DNA of 14,312 nucleotides from JAMWZF01 sp041628615 (GTDB taxonomy: Bacteria > Pseudomonadota > Alphaproteobacteria > Rhodobacterales > Rhodobacteraceae), in NCBI GenBank assembly GCA_041628615.1, contig JBFKOW010000085.1:1-14312 (forward strand), read 5' to 3'. The position numbers and the translations under genes were made by a program. Positions 7,826 through 12,560 of this stretch are shown one piece after another. Position 1 is the stretch's first letter. Each line of letters opens with the position of its first letter. Below the pieces are notes generated by a model. The model was not told where the DNA came from. It was given only the letters and a program-made list of their open reading frames with translations, and ran no database searches.

Positions 7826-8012
7826 AGGTCGGGCGCAGCCGCGCGGCGCGGCGGTCGAGATGGGTCAGCACGTCGGCGATGTCGTGCGGCCCCAGCGGCG
7901 GCGGGGTCGGGGCGGCAGCCGGGGCGGGCGCGCCGCCACGCGACGCGGCCGCCGGTTCCGGGCCCGCCTGCTGGTCCCGGAAGATTTCGAACTGGTCGAT
8001 GACGACTGGCAT
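7824..8012 (-). CDS. Small Afp6-like protein (DUF5908-type), function unknown
   Basis: 62-residue protein with three visible parts: an N-terminal strand MPVVIDQFEIF, an Ala/Pro/Gly-rich linker (about residues 16-40), and a C-terminal amphipathic helix around GPHDIADVLTHLDRRAARLR. This resembles the Afp6/DUF5908 class of short proteins (MPxEIRELxI start, linker, terminal helix) encoded beside the hub genes in many CIS loci. In Afp the small gene precedes the LysM-type gene; here it follows it. A GAGGAGGAG site precedes the ATG, and 10 nt separate the stop from the next start. It is probably an accessory or assembly factor for the tube/hub, but no biochemical role can be read from the sequence. 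That it is a gene is likely; the family assignment is by pattern only. Confidence 0.78.
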   Translation of the reverse strand: MPVVIDQFEIFRDQQAGPEPAAASRGGAPAPAAAPTPPPLGPHDIADVLTHLDRRAARLRPT

Positions 8013-8014
8013 GG

Positions 8015-8023
8015 CTCCTCCTC
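8015..8023 (-). promoter_or_regulatory. Ribosome binding site of the Afp6-like small gene
   Basis: GAGGAGGAG overlaps the TGA stop of the hub adaptor gene and lies just before the ATG at 8012. This strong site supports the 62-residue frame as a real gene despite its small size and biased composition. Confidence 0.7.
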
Positions 8024-8918
8024 AGAAATTCTCGAACGGGCTGCGGGCCGAAATCCCGGCCGAGGATCGCGCCGAAACGCCGGCGGAGGCCGACGCCGAC
8101 GCGCCGCCCGAGACCCCGGCCGACAGGCCCAGCCCGACCGAAGCGCCGCCCGAAGCGCCGCCCGAGACGCCGATCCCGGCAGACGCGCCTGCCGACACGC
8201 CGAACCCGCCGGACACGCCGGCGCCCAGCCCGGCGCGGGCGTTGAAGGTGGTCCCGGCGGCAAGGTTGCGCGGGTTGTCGATGCCGTTGGCGTTGGCCAC
8301 CGCCTGCCACTGGTCCTGCTTGCCGGACTTGCCGAGCACCGACTGCACGCTGTCGCCGTCGGCGGCGGTGGTCATCGGCTGGGTCCCCGGCGACGGCGCG
8401 CCGCCCAGACCGGGCGATCCCTGCTGGCCGAACTGGAACTGGATTTCCTGCTTCGAGATGCTGAGCCCGATCTTGGCCCGGAGCGGCTTGCCCTCGGGCG
8501 AGAAGAACTCCAGCGACTCGTCGATCGAATCGACGATCCCGTCGAACAGGAAGCTGCCCCAGATGAACCGGATGCCGGGCGGGACGAACTTGTCCTCCTC
8601 GCCGCTCGGCTCGGGCATGATGAACTTGACGACCTTCTCGGTCATCTTGCGGACGTCGGTTTCCTCCGAGGCGTTCGGGTCCGGCGCGGTGGTGTCGAAG
8701 TAGATGTCGAAGGTCAGCTTGGTCTCGCCCTGGCCGACGAACTGGATCGCCGAGCCGCCGCGCTGGTCGCCGCCGGCGCTCTTGTTCGAGAACGCGACGC
8801 TCAGGGTCTCGGGGTTGAACTGGACCGGTACGTTGCGCCCGGTCTCCTGCGCCTCCTGGTTGTCGTCCCAGGTGATTTCCCGCAACTCGGCGCGCAAGAG
8901 CTGTTGGGGCTGCGGCAT
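8022..8918 (-). CDS. CIS tube initiator/hub adaptor with LysM-like module and repeat tail (Afp7-like)
   Basis: 298-residue protein joining the tube to the spike hub, related to Afp7 and T4 gp53. Residues 1-160 match the CIS tube N-terminal domain pattern: PVQFNPETLSVAFSNK near the start, then TKLTFDIYFDTT, FIWGSFLFDGIVDSIDESLE and FFSPEGKPLRAKIGLSI. After a Pro/Gly linker, residues about 186-226 form a LysM-like module (ADGDSVQSVLGK, QWQAVANANGIDNPRNLAAG, TTFN), usual in this class. Unusual is residues 229-290, an almost uncharged tail built from Gly, Ser, Ala and Val, before a short ARSPFENF end. A GGAG site lies 8 nt before the ATG, and only 3 nt separate it from the tube 2 stop. The hub role is well supported; the function of the tail is unknown. 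Confidence 0.92.
   Translation of the reverse strand: MPQPQQLLRAELREITWDDNQEAQETGRNVPVQFNPETLSVAFSNKSAGGDQRGGSAIQFVGQGETKLTFDIYFDTTAPDPNASEETDVRKMTEKVVKFIMPEPSGEEDKFVPPGIRFIWGSFLFDGIVDSIDESLEFFSPEGKPLRAKIGLSISKQEIQFQFGQQGSPGLGGAPSPGTQPMTTAADGDSVQSVLGKSGKQDQWQAVANANGIDNPRNLAAGTTFNARAGLGAGVSGGFGVSAGASAGIGVSGGASGGASVGLGLSAGVSGGASASASAGVSARSSAGISARSPFENF
8049..8234 (-). repeat. Gly/Ser/Ala-rich low-complexity repeat coding for the hub adaptor's C-terminal tail
   Basis: About 62 codons encode a tail of imperfect units of roughly ten residues: GAGVSGGFGV, SAGASAGIGV, SGGASGGASV, then looser copies such as SAGVSGGASA. Only G, A, S, V, I, L and F occur until two arginines near the end. On the plus strand the same DNA reads as repeated gccgcccgag/acgccg-type blocks, so it is also a local tandem repeat at the DNA level and a likely site of length variation between strains. 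Confidence 0.8.
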
Positions 8919-8921
8919 GTC

Positions 8922-9377
8922 TCAGGCTCCGGTCTTCTTGCGGTGGAGGGTTTCGAAGGCGACCTGCATCTCCTCGATCGCGACCGACCCGTCGGCGGCG
9001 TTCAGCGCCGCGCCCTTGAGCGACACTGGCAGGCAGCCGCGCAGCACGTAGATCGCGGTGCTTTTCGAGCGGTCGGGGGACTTCATGTGGATCTCGCCCT
9101 CGGCGCGCAGGTTGCGCTCGGTCTGGAGCCGGTCGAACCAGTCCCAGAGGTCGAGCGTCTCGCTCATCCCGCGCTTCAGCGAGAGCTGGCCGTAGCTGAC
9201 CGGCCCGACGAGGTGGATCTGACGGCCGTTGCCGCCGCCCTCGCGGATCGTCGTCGGCTCCATCGTGATCTCGAGCCCGTCGACCTCGGAAAACGCGCCC
9301 TGGCAGATCGGCTCGCTGTCGCCTTCCAGCCGTAGCTGAACCTCGAAGTTGAACTGGGTGAAGGGCCGGCTGGTCAT
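8922..9377 (-). CDS. Tail tube protein 2 (Afp5-like)
   Basis: Second tube-family protein, 151 residues. The start ATG overlaps the stop of the preceding sheath gene as ATGA, so translation is probably coupled. A much longer open frame continues upstream, but that part is an out-of-frame shadow of the sheath gene. Family pattern: FTQFNFEVQLRLEGDSEPIC at the N-terminus, the GAFSEVDGLEITMEPTTIRE loop, QLSLKRGMSETLDLWDWFD, and a C-terminal IEEMQVAFETL strand. The IREGGGNGRQIHLVGPV stretch is typical of the Afp5-like tube class. In Afp/PVC particles this class forms a special ring between the main tube and the hub, and the position here, immediately before the LysM-type hub adaptor, agrees with that role. 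The family call is strong; the ring position is inferred from gene order and known particles. Confidence 0.93.
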   Translation of the reverse strand: MTSRPFTQFNFEVQLRLEGDSEPICQGAFSEVDGLEITMEPTTIREGGGNGRQIHLVGPVSYGQLSLKRGMSETLDLWDWFDRLQTERNLRAEGEIHMKSPDRSKSTAIYVLRGCLPVSLKGAALNAADGSVAIEEMQVAFETLHRKKTGA

Positions 9378-12049
9378 GGCAGTTCCCGGGTGTCGTAGCC
9401 GGCGCTGCCGGTCTGGAAGAGCTGCACCCGCAGGAAGGCCAGCGGCCGGGCCGGGGCGAGGCGCAGCTCGACGATGAAGCGGCCCGCGCCGACCGATTGC
9501 GGCGGATTGACGGAGGCGTCGGTGATCACCCGGAAGGCGTCGTCCGGGCGGCGGCCGCGCAGCGCGCCGCGCAGGTAGAGCCGCTCCATCACCTGGTCGA
9601 ACCGGGCCTGCACCAGTTGGCGCAGCGGGTCGCCGTTGGGCTCGAACACCAGCGCCTGGCCCTCGCGCAGCGCCAGCCGCCGGACGAGGATCAGCAGCCG
9701 CCGGATCGTCATGTGGCGCAGCGCGCTGTCGTCGCTCAGGGTCCAGTCGCTGAGGGTGAGGATGCCGCGGGCGTCGCGCAGCACCGGGTTGATCCCGGCG
9801 CCTTCGAGGTCGAGCCGGTCCTGCTGGTCGGGCGCGTCCAGCACGCCCAGCGCCCCGGCGACGGGCCGGTTCGCCGCGGCGATCCACGCGCCGTCCGCGC
9901 GCGCCACCCCTGCGGCAAGGCCCAGCGCCGGGCCGTCTGGCGGCTGGGCGCGCGGCCCGTCCGGTCCGGGCAGCAGGATCCACGGGTGGAACAGCGCGCC
10001 GTAGCCGAACACCGGCGACTCGCCGGTGGTCAGCGGCGGCACGCCCGCGGTGGTTGCCGCGCCGGCCCCCGCCACCGGCCGCAGCGACGCGAGGTGTTCG
10101 CGCGGATCGGCGAAGGACGCCACCGACAGCGCCGCCGTCAGGTCCGCCCGTGCGGCGCAGAAGCGCAGCGCGGCGGTATGCAGGGTCAGCAGATCCGCGC
10201 CGTCGTATTCGCGCTCGGTCACCAGCGTGAATTCGGACCGCGGTAGCGGCGGCACGAAGACGGTGTTCGACCACGGGTGCGGCGCGCCGGGGCCGGTGAA
10301 CCGGGCGCGCAGGTAGGTGCCGGTGCCGAACGGCTGATCGATGAACCACTCGGCGGCGGTCCCGGCGAAGACCTGCGCCGGCGCGCCGAAGGCCGGATCG
10401 TCGGCAGCCTCGATCTCGACCGGGGCGGCGCCGCCCCAGGTCAGCAGGACTTGCCCGTCCGGCGATCCCGCAGGCGCGGCGGCGAGGTCGAGATGCCGGA
10501 TCGGCGGGCGGCCGCAGGGGGATGCAGTCTCGGGCGGCAGCCACGCGCCGCGGGTGTTCGACCACGGGCCGATGCCGCCGCCGATCCGCCCCCGGACCCG
10601 GAAGAACAGCCGCGCCGGACAGGCGGTCGGCAGGTCCAGCCGGGCGCTGGTGTCGGCGGTCTCGATCACCCGCAGCGGCGTCGCGAAGGACGGCTCCGCG
10701 GCCATCTCGAGCCGGTAGCCCTCGGCCCCCGCCACCGCGGTCCAGCTCAGCCGCGCGGCCTGCGGCGGCAGCATGACCGGTGCCGACAGGTCCGGCCCCG
10801 CGGGCAGGTCCTGCGGCGGCGGCGCGGCGCGCAGCCAGGGCCGGTGCACCGCGTCGGGCAGGGCGAGAAGGGCGATCTCTTCCACCGGCCAGAGCGCGTG
10901 CAGCCCGGTCGCGGGCGTGCCGCGCACGAGGATCTTGGCGTCCGCCTCGCCCTTCAGCGCGCCGAGTCCGGCGCTGCGCAGGTCGGGGTCGAGGAACGGC
11001 GCGGCGGAGAAGCCGTCGAGCCCGTCGGCGCCGTCCGACACCGGGTCGAGCGGCAGCGGGTCGGGGCCTGCCGGCGGCCACCAGACCGGGTTGGCCGAAG
11101 CGACTCCGGCCAGCGGGAACCGCGGCGCCAGCGCGGCGCGGCGCAGCGCCTGCCGTGCCGGGTCGTCCGGTCCGTCGAAGCGGCTGTCGCCGGGGGCGAA
11201 GGCCGCGGCGTCCGGGTCCAGATGGCCGAACCAGCGCGGATGCGCCGCGCCCAGCGCGAGGTCGCGCAGCCGCAGCACCGGGCCGTCGCCCAGCCGGGCC
11301 GACAGGATCATCCGCACGAGGTAGAGCGCCGGTTGCAGCGCCGGGGTTCCCGCCTGCCACGCGGCGAAGCGGGCCAGCGCCGCCGCCTCGGCCAGCGGCA
11401 CGGGGTCGGGGCCGCCATAGGGGTCGGGTTCGAACCAGTGCGGCGTGTCGAGGGTGAGGGTTCCGGCCGGGTCGGTGGCGGCGACCGTCAGGTAGGCGCG
11501 CAGGGTCTCGCCCGGCAGCCGCAATTCCAGCAGATCGCCCGCCGCGATCCCGTCCGACCGGGCGATCACCCCGACCGGCGCGCCGGGGGCGAAACCGGCG
11601 CCGGGGCGCAGGCGCAGCCGGCGGCGCTCGAACGCCGCCTCGCCGGTCAGCGCCACGGCCCAGCGGCCCGGCGACCGGGCCGCCAGCGGCGCGGGCAGGC
11701 CGTCCGCCGCGCCGGTCAGGCCGGGCAGCCGGAAGGTCGCGGTCTCCGCGCCCGGCCCGGCGACCCGGACGACATGGGCGCGCCGCCCGCCATTGGCGAA
11801 GAACGCCTCCACCGCCGGGCCGAGATGGCCGCGTTCGAACCGGCCCGCGGTGTCGTCCCAGGCGAGATCCGGGTCGGGACCGAAGATCTCGCGGAACCGC
11901 GGCGCGTCCTCGACCGCCACCGGCAGGTCCAGCGGCCCCATCGCGGCGAAGCCGACGAAGCCCGCGATGTCCATGCGGGGCAGGGACGGGGCCTGCGGCT
12001 CGGACAGGGTGCGGAACCGGATCCCGGCGGTTTCGAGCGGCTGGAACAT
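9374..12049 (-). CDS. Large modular tail sheath protein (second sheath, with FN3-like insert)
   Basis: Second sheath-family protein, 891 residues, much longer than a usual sheath subunit. The N-terminal part (residues 1-100) has the sheath start pattern GIRFRTLSEPQAPSLPRMDI, then FVGFAAMGPLDLPVAVED and VEAFFANGGRRAHVVRVAG. The C-terminal part (about 770-891) has MTIRRLLILVRRLALREGQA, VFEPNGDPLRQLVQARF, ALRGRRPDDAFRV and a final FIVELRLAPARPLAFLRVQL strand. These align with the end of the main sheath, although the TMTQNDLDNGR motif is replaced by a Pro/Gln loop. Between them, residues 430-505 and 530-600 form two fibronectin-III-like modules (WTAVAGAEGYRLEM and FFRVRGR in the first), each ending in PWSNT. 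A weak GGAG precedes the ATG, and the stop overlaps the next start as ATGA. By analogy with Afp4 it may form a specialised baseplate-proximal ring; the inserted modules may decorate the surface or bind a target. The sheath call is firm, the placement is inferred. Confidence 0.9.
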   Translation of the reverse strand: MFQPLETAGIRFRTLSEPQAPSLPRMDIAGFVGFAAMGPLDLPVAVEDAPRFREIFGPDPDLAWDDTAGRFERGHLGPAVEAFFANGGRRAHVVRVAGPGAETATFRLPGLTGAADGLPAPLAARSPGRWAVALTGEAAFERRRLRLRPGAGFAPGAPVGVIARSDGIAAGDLLELRLPGETLRAYLTVAATDPAGTLTLDTPHWFEPDPYGGPDPVPLAEAAALARFAAWQAGTPALQPALYLVRMILSARLGDGPVLRLRDLALGAAHPRWFGHLDPDAAAFAPGDSRFDGPDDPARQALRRAALAPRFPLAGVASANPVWWPPAGPDPLPLDPVSDGADGLDGFSAAPFLDPDLRSAGLGALKGEADAKILVRGTPATGLHALWPVEEIALLALPDAVHRPWLRAAPPPQDLPAGPDLSAPVMLPPQAARLSWTAVAGAEGYRLEMAAEPSFATPLRVIETADTSARLDLPTACPARLFFRVRGRIGGGIGPWSNTRGAWLPPETASPCGRPPIRHLDLAAAPAGSPDGQVLLTWGGAAPVEIEAADDPAFGAPAQVFAGTAAEWFIDQPFGTGTYLRARFTGPGAPHPWSNTVFVPPLPRSEFTLVTEREYDGADLLTLHTAALRFCAARADLTAALSVASFADPREHLASLRPVAGAGAATTAGVPPLTTGESPVFGYGALFHPWILLPGPDGPRAQPPDGPALGLAAGVARADGAWIAAANRPVAGALGVLDAPDQQDRLDLEGAGINPVLRDARGILTLSDWTLSDDSALRHMTIRRLLILVRRLALREGQALVFEPNGDPLRQLVQARFDQVMERLYLRGALRGRRPDDAFRVITDASVNPPQSVGAGRFIVELRLAPARPLAFLRVQLFQTGSAGYDTRELP
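10250..10762 (-). repeat. Two tandem fibronectin-III-like modules within the large sheath gene
   Basis: Residues about 430-505 and 530-600 of the large sheath protein. The first module shows the FN3 pattern: LSWTAVAGAEGYRLEM (B/C strands), PSFATPLRVIE, LDLPTACPARLFFRVRG (E/F strands) and a closing GPWSNT. The second is shorter and more diverged: VLLTWGGAAPVEIEAADD, FGAPAQVFAG, YLRARFTG, closing HPWSNT. The shared PWSNT ending and the similar strand spacing indicate a duplicated module. The fold is assigned by eye and is not confirmed by a structure or profile search. Confidence 0.65.
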
Positions 12050-12065
12050 CGGCGCGCGGCGCTCC

Positions 12066-12524
12066 TCAGCTCATCTCGATCCGCTCGGCGGACAGGACGA
12101 CTTCCTCGACCGCGATGTCGGCGCTGGTGCCGGTCAGCGACGGGCCCTTGTAGCTCATGATCATCGCGTTGAAGAGCCGCCAGGTCTGGCCGACGGTCGA
12201 GCGGTCCTCGGACATCAGTTCGATGGTGACGTTGCGCCGGGCCTTTTCGTCGCCGTTGCGCAGCGCGTCGACCCAGCTGTGCAGCAGCTCCAGCTCGCCG
12301 ATCACGCCGCGCTTGAGGGTCACGTCGGGGGTCTTGACGATGGAGGGCACCTTCACCGGCTCGTTGGTCGGGGCGTTGCCGGCCCGGTACTCGGCGATCG
12401 ACACCTCGAGCCCGAGGCCCGACACCTCGCTGAAGCCGGCGGCGGCGGAGGATTCGTCGCTGTCGCCGATCTTCACCCGGTAGTTCATCCCCGCGTAGGG
12501 GCGGTTCGCGCGTTCAGTTGCCAT
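12066..12524 (-). CDS. Tail tube protein 1 (Afp1/gp19-like)
   Basis: Inner tube subunit of 152 residues, of the phage T4 gp19/Hcp-like tube family. Hexameric rings would stack inside the sheath to form the channel for delivered cargo. The length is typical of CIS tubes. Recognisable family features are the N-terminal YRVKIGDSDESSAAAGFSEV segment, the GLGLEVSIAEYRAGN loop, a VTLKRGVIGELELLHSWVD segment and the C-terminal strand IAVEEVVLSAERIEM. The ATG is supported by an AAGGAG site 7 nt upstream. It sits directly after the main sheath gene, in the normal order for this family, and 16 nt before the second sheath gene. It differs strongly in sequence from the second tube gene at 8922-9377, so the two probably occupy different parts of the tube. 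The function is confident; its position in the particle is inferred. Confidence 0.95.
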   Translation of the reverse strand: MATERANRPYAGMNYRVKIGDSDESSAAAGFSEVSGLGLEVSIAEYRAGNAPTNEPVKVPSIVKTPDVTLKRGVIGELELLHSWVDALRNGDEKARRNVTIELMSEDRSTVGQTWRLFNAMIMSYKGPSLTGTSADIAVEEVVLSAERIEMS

Positions 12525-12531
12525 GTCTCAA

Positions 12532-12537
12532 CTCCTT
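12532..12537 (-). promoter_or_regulatory. Ribosome binding site of tube gene 1
   Basis: AAGGAG on the minus strand, 7 nt before the ATG at 12524. It lies in the 36-nt spacer between sheath and tube, the longest gap in the window. This is the cleanest Shine-Dalgarno site here and fits high expression of the tube subunit. The same spacer contains a short GTCCGGAC palindrome, but no stem-loop with a T-run that would indicate a terminator. Confidence 0.75.
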
Positions 12538-12560
12538 GTCATGCCTGCGATGTCCGGACC

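Noticed and set aside
8040..8240. CRISPR array or intergenic satellite at the repetitive stretch
   Set aside because: Repeat units are short, imperfect and in frame with the hub adaptor gene, with no regular spacers.
9378..11360. N-terminal extension of the tube 2 frame (812-codon open frame)
   Set aside because: Only the part from ATG 9377 has tube-family motifs. The extension is Arg/Pro/Ala-rich and out of frame with the large sheath gene it overlaps.
9374..12049. Large sheath as an assembly artefact or a fusion of two genes
   Set aside because: The frame is continuous with uniform GC-rich codon use, and N- and C-terminal sheath halves are both present in the right order. It reads as an insertion within one gene.
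10277..12160. Plus-strand open frame of 627 codons opposite the large sheath gene
   Set aside because: Same antisense GC-driven composition; the opposite strand has sheath signatures at both ends.
12525..12560. Terminator or promoter in the sheath-tube gap
   Set aside because: Only a short GTCCGGAC palindrome is present, with no stem plus T-run and no convincing -35/-10 pair in 36 nt.
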